Assembly: GCA_026770615.1 (NCBI GenBank)
Contig: MU631381.1
Coordinates: forward strand, 352,974 to 372,628
From: Pavlovales sp. CCMP2436
Lineage: Eukaryota > Haptophyta > Pavlovophyceae > Pavlovales
Direction of reading: 5' to 3'
Length of the DNA stretch: 19,655 nt
Shown here: piece by piece, positions 1-7,540 of the stretch
Numbering within the stretch: the stretch's first letter is position 1
Layout of the letters: every line of letters begins with the position of its first letter
Notes under the pieces: generated by a model
Told to the model about the DNA's origin: nothing
The model's input: only the letters and a program-made list of their open reading frames with translations
Databases searched by the model: none
Made by a program: the position numbers and the translations under genes

Positions 1-687
1 ACTTTTTAAATACACTATTTCAAACTGCCGGGGGTTCGGCACCAAGCCGTGTGCTGTCGCAAAAGACAGGCGCGCGGAGCTCTTAAGAAAGGCGACACCA
101 AGAGGACATCGGGCTGAGTTTGTCGAGTGTTTTTAGCAGCATGTCGATCGAATCAAGCCATTGTCCACAACGCAATAAATGGCAATGCCGCGCTAGCCGG
201 GGCAGGCTGATCTTTGAATGAGTGTATTCTTGTCAATGTCAAGTGTACCTTTGAGTTCGAACTTCAACTACAAGTATAAGTATATGTCAAGGCACACACA
301 CGGTCACTCACAGAGCAACCCCGTAGCAGAGCGCGAATTACACTATGACTCGACCCCCTGTATGCAAACACGCGACCGTTAACTCGCCCTTAACTCGTAC
401 GAGTTTATGTTGAGTTAAGGGTGAGTCGAGCCGTGAAATTAATGTAGGTCTAGAGGACTATGAATGCCGGTATTAGCGCCTATACCACATATCTACTAGG
501 GCAAATATTTCATATAAATATAGGCCCCACCAAAAAATTGGCCAATGGCTACATTAATAGTAATTATAGTTGGTTACTTTCATAGAAAAAAAATATTTCC
601 CTCAGAATGGGTGGACAGGCCCGGTAGGTATAAGCACGTCACGCCATGCGCCGCATCTCGGTCGTTCCTATACTGCATTGCACGCAC
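1..687. other. Gene-less left edge
   Basis: No reading frame here looks like a protein gene; the short open frames have no recognisable domain and unconvincing composition. The stretch mixes GC-rich and AT-rich blocks. The only structure I can support is the inverted repeat at 382-426, annotated separately, and the degenerate MITE half that begins near its right end. Confidence 0.5.
382..426. repeat. Short inverted repeat (15-bp arms)
   Basis: The arm ACTCGCCCTTAACTC (382-396) is matched in reverse complement by GAGTTAAGGGTGAGT (412-426) with a single mismatch, leaving a 15-base spacer. It would form a hairpin in either strand. It may be a relic of a mobile-element end or a binding site for a dimer; nothing adjacent decides between these. 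Confidence 0.6.
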
Positions 688-746
688 ACAAAACGAGGCT
701 CACTTCTCATGATCATCACGGCTTCTTATTACCCGCGATCCCATGT
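688..746. mobile_element. Degenerate right half of MITE family 1
   Basis: The segment ends with a near-copy of the family-1 right terminal repeat (CTTCTTATTACCCGCGATCC, then CATGTA) and carries the family's internal AAAACGAGGCTC motif before it. No matching left terminal repeat is present upstream, so only a half element remains. It lies 21 bases before the complete copy at 768-936. Confidence 0.65.
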
Positions 747-767
747 ACGAACTACATAAAATTGGTA

Positions 768-936
768 TACAGGGGATCGCGGGCAATAAGAAGGGCAAAT
801 TTTGAGCTTGAGGCTGAGCTTTTAGCAAATTACATACAAACAATGCTTAAATTTGCTTAAATTACATACAAACAATGCAAAAAACGAGGCTCGGCTTCTT
901 AACGGTAAGGCTTCTTATTGCCCGCGATCCCCTGTA
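768..936. mobile_element. MITE family 1, copy A (169 bp)
   Basis: A non-autonomous DNA-transposon-like element with perfect terminal inverted repeats of about 26 bp. The left end reads TACAGGGGATCGCGGGCAAT and the right end is its reverse complement. Inside there is a duplicated ATTACATACAAACAATGC segment. If the element proper starts at CAGGGG, it is flanked by TA on both sides, as expected for TA-targeting families such as Tc1/mariner, although the superfamily is not proven. It has no coding capacity. Copies B (13866-14040) and C (17908-18078) and the half copy at 688-746 belong to the same family. Confidence 0.88.
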
Positions 937-988
937 ACCTTGGCAGTTCCGAGTTGAAACGCACAAGGCCGATCGGGTGCGCGGCTGG

Positions 989-1103
989 TAGGGTTTGGGT
1001 CGATCGCTCGAACTCAGCCTGACGTCGACCAAGCCAGTGACTGAACAACACCTATATATACAACACCTGTTGAACCATGCTGAGCCGCTAATATATATAT
1101 ATA
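989..1103. repeat. Diverged repeat shared with 15213-15295
   Basis: Two blocks recur in the second location in the same order: TAGGG...CGATCGCTCGA.CTCAGC (989-1018) and TGCTGAGCC followed by a TA tract (1078-1103). A TATATACAACAC motif is present in both places as well. The sequence between the blocks is not conserved. This suggests two old copies of an unidentified repeat that attracts or contains TA microsatellites. Confidence 0.4.
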
Positions 1104-1325
1104 GTAAAACTATTAGTCTCCAGTTGCCCACTCGTCTGGCCGTCTGCCACTATAAATGTATCGTCAGCAGCATCGCCAGCAGGTAATCGCACCCATTCTC
1201 CTCGCAAGGCAGCTCTTGGCGCCTGCGTTTGCCGGCGGCGCCGGCGGACATGATTGCTCCGAGCCGGTAAGAATTCAAAATGAGCTATATTTAAAATAAT
1301 TCAATGGCGGGCAAGGAATACCGCA

Positions 1326-1371
1326 AAAAAACGGAACGCAACACCTCAGCGTGCGTTGCGTTCCGTTTTTT
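1326..1371. terminator. Perfect 17-bp stem-loop beyond the MYND gene
   Basis: AAAAAACGGAACGCAAC (1326-1342) and GTTGCGTTCCGTTTTTT (1355-1371) are perfect reverse complements separated by a 12-base loop. The hairpin begins 49 bases beyond the stop codon of the minus-strand MYND gene. The shape, a GC-rich core with an A-run and a T-run at the ends, resembles a bacterial-type terminator and the 3'-end hairpins that some giant viruses use to define transcript ends. A role in 3'-end formation is inference; a transposon relic is an alternative. Confidence 0.5.
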
Positions 1372-1419
1372 CCATCTGTAAATTTTAATTTTATTAAAAT
1401 CATGCCCGGGCTTTACATT

Positions 1420-2541
1420 TTAATCCACGCTGCGCGCGAGCCGCCAGCTCGAGCAGTAGCGCTTGTGCTGAGGCCACTGGTCGCGCATGCACTTCATACC
1501 GCAGTAGCTGGCCACGCCGCAGCCCTTGCACTTCTTCAAAGCCGCCGTCGCACCGCAGCCCGTGCAGCAGAGCGAGACCACCACGGGCGCTTGGATGAGC
1601 AGGTTGATTTTAATCAAGCACTTCAAATTGCTTGGAAATGCGCGCATCGCCTCGATGAGCGGAGGCAGTGCATCCACGGCGATTCGCGGCTGGCGCTCGA
1701 TTATCTCCGGCTTTTCCAGGCGGAAGCCGACCAGCGCCCTGATGAAAACATTTGCTTCGCGTTGCATGTGCATGTCTGCAGGGTACCTGGTCATCGCTGC
1801 GATCGTCGGTGGCAGCGCTCCAGCGTCGAGCGCGAGCTGCATGCAGTCGCCATGAAGCACCAGATGATTGAGGGCCAACAGCACGCCCAGAACCAAGAGC
1901 ACAGCCATATCCTTTGCGCGCAGGGCATCGACCAAGATTTTAATCGCGCCAGCCTCGATGGCAACTTTGATGATGCTCGTCATGGAGAGCAAGTACGAGC
2001 CATCGTAAGTGACGTCGGTGGCCCCAATTATCACGGTGAAGACGCAGATCGAGTCCCGGAAGCAGCTGAAGTCCTCGTCTGCATCAAATAGTAAGCATTT
2101 GCGCATGTACTCGAGCAGCACCTTGATCCCGCCAGCTTCCAGCGCAGCCTTCCTGCACTGAAACGCCGGATCGGACCTGGTAAAGATGAGAGACAGCCCA
2201 GCGCATGCGCGAACCGGCGACGAGCGCATTACCCTCACGAGCTGCGTAACTGCAGCTGCATCAAACTCGTCCAACACATCATCATCCAAACCGCAGTGCG
2301 ACATCAGACTTGCAAACGCGTGGCACGCGACCTTATCGAGCAGCGGGCAGTTGTGCGCGCGCATGAGCTCGACCAGGAGGGGACGCGCGCCCTCGTCGTC
2401 GAGGCGCATGATTGCGGTGGCGCAGTGCATCTCGGTGGAGGGATGATCGATGAGCTTAATCGTCAAGAGACGATCGCCGCGGTGCGAGCGCATGGTCTTT
2501 AGGACATCCCCGCCGTGCTTGGCGACGAGGCTCTTGATCAT
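1420..2541 (-). CDS. MYND zinc-finger protein with armadillo-like helical repeats (373 aa)
   Basis: An uninterrupted 373-codon frame from ATG at 2541 to TAA at 1420. The C-terminus (about residues 325-365) carries a textbook MYND finger: CTGCG, then CKGCGVASYCGMKCMRDQW and HKRYC, giving the paired Cys-x2-Cys ligands and the final His/Cys. MYND fingers bind proline-rich partner peptides; without a SET domain this protein is more likely an adaptor than a methyltransferase. Residues 1-320 are helix-rich with repeated patterns such as AGGIKVLLEYM, AGAIKILVDAL and AGALPPTIAAM, typical of armadillo/HEAT-like superhelices used for protein binding. No signal peptide, membrane segment or intron is seen. 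The gene is GC-rich and diverges from the LamG frame at 2909. The substrate and pathway are unknown. ARM-MYND architectures are common in protists and algae. Confidence 0.85.
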   Translation of the reverse strand: MIKSLVAKHGGDVLKTMRSHRGDRLLTIKLIDHPSTEMHCATAIMRLDDEGARPLLVELMRAHNCPLLDKVACHAFASLMSHCGLDDDVLDEFDAAAVTQLVRVMRSSPVRACAGLSLIFTRSDPAFQCRKAALEAGGIKVLLEYMRKCLLFDADEDFSCFRDSICVFTVIIGATDVTYDGSYLLSMTSIIKVAIEAGAIKILVDALRAKDMAVLLVLGVLLALNHLVLHGDCMQLALDAGALPPTIAAMTRYPADMHMQREANVFIRALVGFRLEKPEIIERQPRIAVDALPPLIEAMRAFPSNLKCLIKINLLIQAPVVVSLCCTGCGATAALKKCKGCGVASYCGMKCMRDQWPQHKRYCSSWRLARSVD

Positions 2542-2802
2542 CCTTCACTGAACAGCGGAGCGGGAGCGGCCGCAGGCTGCGGCCTTCCGTAAAAATATTT
2601 TTAAATTTACACCGCTTTTTAAAATCTCTAAAGCACCTGATCTCGAAAGCCATCGCAAGGCACCCGTACGTCCAAATTTAGCGCTTCTGAAGTAGTTCCA
2701 AGCGTTTAGCAGCGGGCAGCTTTACCGTGCCCATCTCATTTACGAGCGTGCGCGTCGACCATGGCGACTCCTAATTCAAACGCAATGCTTTTTTAAAACG
2801 TC
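2542..2802. promoter_or_regulatory. Intergenic region between divergent genes
   Basis: This stretch separates the MYND gene (minus) from the LamG frame (plus) and must contain at least the MYND promoter. At 2568-2584 a small hairpin (GGCCGCA, loop GGC, TGCGGCC) lies 27 bases before the MYND start and would fall in its leader. An AT-rich block (about 2591-2630, TAAAAATATTTTTAAATTT) follows. A TATA role for that block is only suggested by its position. Confidence 0.35.
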
Positions 2803-2990
2803 TTGAAATTCACGGAATCCATACGGCGCTCGAGGTCGCTGCCGCTCTACCGCCTCGACGAAGACTCGCTCCGCTGCTTGCTCGTGCATCCCGGCTCGGC
2901 CGACATACATGCTGTGCGCGCGGCTCGCCTGCAAGGCCTTCCGTGCGCACTCGAGCCCGGCGCTGTCGATCGGCTGGACAGCACTCAGCG
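2803..2990 (+). pseudogene. Possible frameshifted F-box segment
   Basis: Frame 1 reads YRLDEDSLRCLLVHPGSADI then HAVR, and frame 2 continues with ARLACKAFRAHSSP. Taken together they look like the leucine-rich start and the characteristic ADxHAVR..CKAFRA end of an F-box, a Skp1-binding motif of about 45 residues found in ubiquitin-ligase adaptors. The two halves are in different frames, so this may be a decayed F-box, or the similarity may be chance. The second half coincides with the first codons of the open LamG frame, which makes the true start of that gene uncertain. Confidence 0.25.
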
Positions 2991-5575
2991 TCATTGAGAA
3001 ATTGCACGTCGACGACGGGTTCATGACGAATCAGAATTTGGATCCGTACACGCTGCGCTTGCCCTTCTCAAAGCAGATTCCATTCGGCGCAGTGGTAAAT
3101 GTAACGGTCGAGCCTGTAGTTCTTCGCACCGGATCTGCTTGGGCAGAGTACCGATTTATAAACGAATTGGACTCTTCGGGCAACGGCAACTACTTGAATT
3201 ACAACCCAAGTGACGCTACATTAAAGACCAGCGGCCAATCGGCTTATTCTTACGTGTACGCTAGTGGTGCAGTGCTGCAAGACATATACAATTACGAGGC
3301 GTCGACCGATAAACCATACGTCCAGTTCGATTACGGTATGGTCGATACGTTGCTGGATCCGTCGACTATAACCCATAGTATTTTTGGCGGAACGGTGAAC
3401 GAAGGTTTAGTACTGTCGTTCGATCTGAAGAATATGAACACGAGTACAGATAGTTATAAATATGAAATATTCTTATCCTTGGGAACTTATCTCCAATCTT
3501 ACTCGGGGGCCAATGGTGAAATTACAGGTATTACTTTAATGATAAAAGCGAACGAAATGCGATTGATGTTCGTAGCAGCTAGTGGAAATTTGCGATTTCA
3601 ATATACTATGACTGGTGGAATTCAAACGAACGTCTGGCAACACTACGATATAGTTATATCGACTTTAGGTGTAATTACATTTTACGTCGATGGCGTTTTA
3701 AAACAAACACTCACATCCACCGCCACATTTACATTATACGATTCGAAGCTGCGAATCTGGCCAAACGCATCGTATTTGTCTGATCTGAAAATATTTTTAA
3801 AACCAACTTTGGCAGAGACCCTAGTAGATGACCCAACCCTCACAATATTGACACCATTTGTAGAGTACCTGTTGTACGATAATCTGGATACGTCTGGGAA
3901 TGGAAAACATTTAACAGGGGCAATCGTGGAACAGGGGCGAGACATTGACGGAAAGCAGTGGATACGAAGGGGCGATTTGTCTGCAATTACTGCGTCAGCG
4001 CGTACTTCTTTAGTTTCTTCTAGTGGAACCGGTGGTTTTGGCTTTACAATGAGTTTTGATATAAAGCTATTTTCATCTATTCCAGCCGCGAATAATTTGG
4101 TCTTCTCGCTCGGAATACAAAAAGCAACTGATAACACCGCTACCACTACCACTGGGTACGGTATCAATTTTATAACGCAGACAAATAAGTATATGCAATT
4201 TATATTGAATGATAGCAGTGGTATTGTAGTCAGAGCTGAATCGTTTGGATTAGGAATTCTAAGTGATACGAAATGGACAAATGTAACATTTCAAATATAT
4301 TCTTCATCGTATTGTGTGTTAAAATGCTGGGCCGATGGAGTTCTTATATTCACATCAAGCAATACGGTTGTACGTGATCTGGTGTGGGGGAACACAGCGG
4401 GTGTAGATGGAAGCAAATTTCGCATATACGGTAATTACACAGATAGCCCGTATTTATCCAATATCAAAATATGGATAACGGACACGATAGCAGCGAGCGA
4501 TATCGTTAATAGGCGTCTCGGTGCGATCGATCCACCGATGACCTTGTCTATCGTGAAACAGACGCAAAGCAAGGTAGATTTCCGCGTGCAAACTATTAGC
4601 AACGAGTACGTGAATTTCCTGACAAACTACGACAAGGTTTCGATCAGGGCGTCGGTGATATCCAAGAAGAATATTCTACTCAGCGGAGCGATCGAGTTGC
4701 AGAATATAGGCCTGCCACCAAGTGCATGGTTCAAGGGCACCACGCTGGCCTTATACGATATCGTCGGGAATTCAGTAGCGCCGTTGAGCTCGGGGACCAC
4801 GGCGGCGTTCTCAAATACGGCATATGTCCAGTGCGTACAATTTGCGCATTTCACCGCGGGTAAGCTGGACAACGTCACGTTCCTGCTGCGAGATGTGGAC
4901 GAATTAGACGTGAAGGACTACAGTTTTTCCTTTGTATACATCAACGACAGCGTAGTCGCCTACGAATACGATGTGATCCTGAGCATTGGTTTTGCGAGCT
5001 TTGTAGACGTGCCGATGCCCTCCGAGCTGGAGTTCATACGCGGACTCTTGATTGACTGCCAGCTCGTAGCGGGAACCACAAGCGTCAAGGTGAATCTGGG
5101 GACGCTGAACACGAGTACGGGTCTGAGCTACATCACAATTCCAAACGTAACATATGCGCTCAGTGGGTTTACGCTGCTTCACTTCACCATCTCCCTGACG
5201 CGATTGCTCACTGTGTACCTGAATGGCAGCAGCGTGATCTGCTGGTTGCTGTTTGTCGTGCTCCCACGCTGGGCAGCGATCGGGGCCAGCGCGCTCAAGC
5301 GCGCGAGCAGCAGCTGCGCATGGCCGCGTGCCGCGATCGTACCGATCGTGTCGATGAACTGCTTCTTGATGCGCGCGGCCGCCTCCATCGGACTCACGCC
5401 CATCAGCGCGTACATCTTGCGGCCTCCCTGCGCCGCGATTTCTTTGACGAGCGAGTGCGTATCGGCGCTGACCTCAACAAAAGCGCCGATGACGATCCCG
5501 CGGATCGGCTTGACGGTGTTGAGCTTGGCCTCGATCGGGCCGATGCTGGCGTTCGGGCCGTCAATGAACATATAA
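2909..5575 (+). CDS. Multi-LamG (concanavalin-like jelly-roll) protein, truncated by a retroelement fragment
   Basis: An 888-codon open frame ending at TAA. Residues about 75-300 and 312-545 are two LamG-like repeats, each starting with a FI/LLYD..LDSSGNG or LDTSGNGKHL motif and holding paired strands such as WQHYDIVISTLGVITFYVDG and WTNVTFQIYSSS...CWADGVL. A third repeat begins near residue 665 (DYSFSFVYINDS) and stops at LTVYLNGSSVI, where its partner strand would be expected. After about nucleotide 5240 the frame is antisense to a different coding-like sequence, so the last 110 or so residues are not native. LamG domains bind carbohydrate or protein ligands, often on cell surfaces or virus particles. 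No signal peptide is evident. The start could be the ATG at 3024 (MTNQNLDPY), because the first 38 codons overlap an F-box-like stretch. The centre is AT-rich and the ends GC-rich. Function unknown; a viral origin is possible but unproven. Confidence 0.6.
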   Translation: MLCARLACKAFRAHSSPALSIGWTALSVIEKLHVDDGFMTNQNLDPYTLRLPFSKQIPFGAVVNVTVEPVVLRTGSAWAEYRFINELDSSGNGNYLNYNPSDATLKTSGQSAYSYVYASGAVLQDIYNYEASTDKPYVQFDYGMVDTLLDPSTITHSIFGGTVNEGLVLSFDLKNMNTSTDSYKYEIFLSLGTYLQSYSGANGEITGITLMIKANEMRLMFVAASGNLRFQYTMTGGIQTNVWQHYDIVISTLGVITFYVDGVLKQTLTSTATFTLYDSKLRIWPNASYLSDLKIFLKPTLAETLVDDPTLTILTPFVEYLLYDNLDTSGNGKHLTGAIVEQGRDIDGKQWIRRGDLSAITASARTSLVSSSGTGGFGFTMSFDIKLFSSIPAANNLVFSLGIQKATDNTATTTTGYGINFITQTNKYMQFILNDSSGIVVRAESFGLGILSDTKWTNVTFQIYSSSYCVLKCWADGVLIFTSSNTVVRDLVWGNTAGVDGSKFRIYGNYTDSPYLSNIKIWITDTIAASDIVNRRLGAIDPPMTLSIVKQTQSKVDFRVQTISNEYVNFLTNYDKVSIRASVISKKNILLSGAIELQNIGLPPSAWFKGTTLALYDIVGNSVAPLSSGTTAAFSNTAYVQCVQFAHFTAGKLDNVTFLLRDVDELDVKDYSFSFVYINDSVVAYEYDVILSIGFASFVDVPMPSELEFIRGLLIDCQLVAGTTSVKVNLGTLNTSTGLSYITIPNVTYALSGFTLLHFTISLTRLLTVYLNGSSVICWLLFVVLPRWAAIGASALKRASSSCAWPRAAIVPIVSMNCFLMRAAASIGLTPISAYILRPPCAAISLTSECVSALTSTKAPMTIPRIGLTVLSLASIGPMLAFGPSMNI

Positions 5576-5580
5576 TGCAT
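5179..5580 (-). pseudogene. Fragment resembling the C-terminal tail of a protist retroelement ORF
   Basis: A minus-strand frame of 133 codons. From 5580 down to about 5240 the translation looks genuinely coding: RGIVIGAFVEVSADTHSLVK, then MGVSPMEAAARIKKQF and RGHAQLLLARL. This pattern (G-x-F-x-E-x-S near a Lys/Ile-rich helix, ending RGxAxLLLxRL) is one I associate with the tail following reverse-transcriptase domains in many algal and protist retroelement ORFs. No RT domain is present here. Below about 5240 the frame is merely antisense to the LamG gene. The fragment therefore lacks both its beginning and its natural end and was probably left by insertion or recombination. Assignment is from memory of the pattern only. 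Confidence 0.35.
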
Positions 5581-5614
5581 TGTTGCATAACTTCATCGTA
5601 GGCATGCCGATACG

Positions 5615-5663
<49 letters not shown>

Positions 5664-5748
5664 ATGGCCAGTGTGCGGTTTCGGTATTTGAAATTTTAAA
5701 ACGTAAGGACTCCATACTGGATTTGCCCCTAAACGCAGGTCCAGGACT

Positions 5749-5783
5749 GGCCCGGGGGCCCTATGTGACAAGGGCCCCGGGCC
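5749..5783. repeat. GC-rich stem-loop inside the microsatellite
   Basis: GGCCCGGGGGCCCT (5749-5762) pairs with AGGGCCCCGGGCC (5771-5783) with one bulged G and an 8-base loop. It lies between the TA and CA tracts. An outer pair, TGTGACA and TGTCACA, overlaps it on the right. No gene nearby needs a terminator here. Confidence 0.6.
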
Positions 5784-5795
5784 GTCTGTCACACG

Positions 5796-5868
<73 letters not shown>

Positions 5869-5906
5869 TTATTTATTTATTTATTTATAAATAAATAAAT
5901 AGATAA

Positions 5907-5959
<53 letters not shown>

Positions 5960-5963
<4 letters not shown>

Positions 5964-6045
5964 GAACAGTCAGACGCCAGCTTATCTATCATATATATAT
6001 ATATATTGCTGATAGGGATTCAAGCTGGCGTCTAACTGTTCTGAA
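5960..6045. mobile_element. Fold-back element embedded in TA tract (family 2)
   Basis: The left arm TTCAGAACAGTCAGACGCCA (5960-5979, continuing to 5983) is repeated in reverse complement at 6022-6045 with one mismatch, giving 24-bp arms. Both the interior and the outside are TA repeats. The right arm continues into GAATCCCTATCAG (on the minus strand), and the same 38-base sequence recurs at 15299-15336. The pattern resembles small elements that insert preferentially into TA microsatellites. No coding capacity. Confidence 0.6.
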
Positions 6046-6192
6046 TGGCGTATATATATATATATAAATATTACAGTTTATTTAGGCATGCACAGCAGTC
6101 AGTGGTAGCGATTGGAGCGTAGAAGAATCGCGCGCGCACTGACGGATACAGATGCTGCATCATACCATCGCGACTGCACGCGCAGCATGCAG

Positions 6193-6197
6193 CTTAC
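6193..6197 (+). other. Target-site duplication, left copy (CTTAC)
   Basis: CTTAC immediately precedes the TG of the 5' LTR and is found again right after the CA of the 3' LTR at 13113-13117. Five bases is the usual duplication length for Ty1/copia integrases. Confidence 0.85.
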
Positions 6198-6425
6198 TGT
6201 CAGGGTAATCTGACACTGGTTAGATTTACCTGACTCGATCCTCCCGGACTCTCAGTCCGGGACATTCGCAGTCCAGCTAAGAAAGCAAAGAACTTGTCTT
6301 CGCCAGGAAGATAAGTTCCTATGATTAGTTTTTGCTCTCGCTTCTAAAGTCACTCTAGCTCCCGTCGATAGCCCTCGACGGCGCTTCAATCCGGACCCCT
6401 GCGCCACCGCAGGAGTACCTCAACA
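6198..6425 (+). repeat. 5' LTR (228 bp)
   Basis: It begins TGTCAGGGTAATCTGACAC and ends ACCTCAACA, matching 12868-13112. A short inverted pair (TGTCA...TGACA) lies at the start. A conserved hairpin, CCCGGACT-CTC-AGTCCGGG, follows about 45 bases in and is identical in both LTRs. It should contain the promoter and the transcript 3' end, but I see no canonical TATA box. The 3' copy is longer because of extra bases around 13000-13035. Confidence 0.9.
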
Positions 6426-6437
6426 CAAACGCGTTTG
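6426..6437 (+). other. Perfect 12-bp palindrome directly after the 5' LTR
   Basis: CAAACGCGTTTG abuts the end of the 5' LTR, where a tRNA primer-binding site normally lies. There is no TGG-initiated stretch complementary to a tRNA 3' end. Priming by an internal tRNA fragment, as in Drosophila copia, or by self-priming is possible, but neither is shown by the sequence. Confidence 0.4.
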
Positions 6438-6536
6438 AGATTGCACGTATCTCCGGAACCTCGCGATCACCAACTCCCACAAGTTCAAACGCCGCTTCGC
6501 GCCACCGCCTCGCCAACAAGAGCACGTGTTCTCACC

Positions 6537-7540
6537 ATGCTCAACCTCAGCCAGCCCAAGGCTGACGCGCGCGTCAAGGGCGCAACGCTCAAGAACCCCA
6601 CCGACAACATTAACAAGGAGACATTGGTCAAGTTCCTCTACCCAGCGAGGCAGCGCTACATCGCGCTCTCCCGCTCCATGAAGGGGCTCTCTTTAGACAT
6701 CGTCGAGCTCCCAGCAGCTGGAGAATTCCTTTCCTTTCGGCTTCGGACGCCGAGTTTATCGACTACATACGGCTCTACCCCGGCGCGCTCTCGGTACACG
6801 GCCGTCATCCCCACGGCCGATCGCGTAGACGACGACATTGTCAACGCACACTTGGAGACCGTCCACGCCAACTCCGCCGAGATCTATGGGCAGGCGTTGA
6901 GCGACAAGATCGACGACTCGATCCTGGACTTGATCAATTGCCAGATCTCAGCCCACGACCCGGACGAGATCACCTCCGGCTACCTCTCTGCCTCGCAGAT
7001 CCTCAACTCCATCGAGCTCGTCAACGCCAACAAGAGTGTCGAGGCTCACGTCGGCGACCTCTACAAGTTTGCGACAGTAATGTCAGCATGCTTGACTCAG
7101 CGTCATCGTCCTCTGGTGCTCAGATCCTCTCCGCCGTCCATCACCTCAAGCAGCTCTACGAGCCGTTCCTCGACTTGGACCCAGCAGCATTCGAGCAGAT
7201 CATCCAGCTCAGCTCGATCACTTCGACGCCCTCGCTGCACTTCCTGCTCGCCCAGACCAATCAGCTCACCCTCGACGCGTTCTCGAGGCCTGTTGCGCGC
7301 GCGCGCTTCACGGATGAGCTGAGCAAGTTCATCGCCCCGCAGCGCACAGCTCGCCCGCCGCCTGCTCACCCGTCTAGCCGCAACGCGCTGGTCAAGATGC
7401 AGGCGCTGGCGGCCAAGCCAGAGCTTGGAGGCGCCAAGAACTACAAGCAGATTCTCCGCAACAAGCTGTACAAGGGCGCTGCCCGTCCTCAGCTCTCATG
7501 CGAGCACTGCAAGAAGACCGGCCACACAGTCGCAGACTGC
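6537..7540 (+). pseudogene. Copia gag polyprotein, frameshifted, with CCHC zinc knuckle
   Basis: Gag packages element RNA into cytoplasmic virus-like particles. The frame starts at ATG 6537 (MLNLSQPKADARVKG) and is coding-like to about 7078, where it must change frame to continue as NVSMLDSASSSSGAQILSAV. The middle is helix-rich (HHLKQLYEPFLDLDPAAFEQ), as in copia capsid domains. The C-terminus holds a perfect nucleocapsid knuckle, CEHCKKTGHTVADC (Cys-x2-Cys-x4-His-x4-Cys), ending at 7540. A TAG follows at once at 7541, and the coding-like sequence continues beyond it in the same frame with QLNGFPPKNEQ. The region after the knuckle usually carries a Trp-x-Leu-x-Gly-x-Pro motif, so this TAG is probably a mutated sense codon rather than the gag terminator. 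Confidence 0.75.

Larger units (their letters stand above)
5613..6067. repeat. Compound TA/CA/TTTA microsatellite
   Basis: The tract contains (TA)n at 5613-5662, (CA)n at about 5790-5815, (TA)n to about 5863, (TTTA)n running into its own inverted form (TAAA)n at about 5863-5905, and (TA)n again at about 5909-5959, 5989-6007 and 6051-6067. Embedded in it are a GC-rich hairpin (5749-5783) and a fold-back element (5960-6045). It separates the retroelement fragment from the copia element. Assembly errors in tract lengths are likely. Confidence 0.9.

Noticed and set aside
1351..2091. 246-codon plus-strand frame opposite the MYND gene
   Set aside because: It is antisense to a gene with clear MYND and armadillo-like motifs; His/Arg/Ala-rich composition and no domain mark it as a shadow of a GC-rich gene.
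5660..5890. Small frame with IYIYIY repeats
   Set aside because: It is translation of the TA and CA microsatellites.
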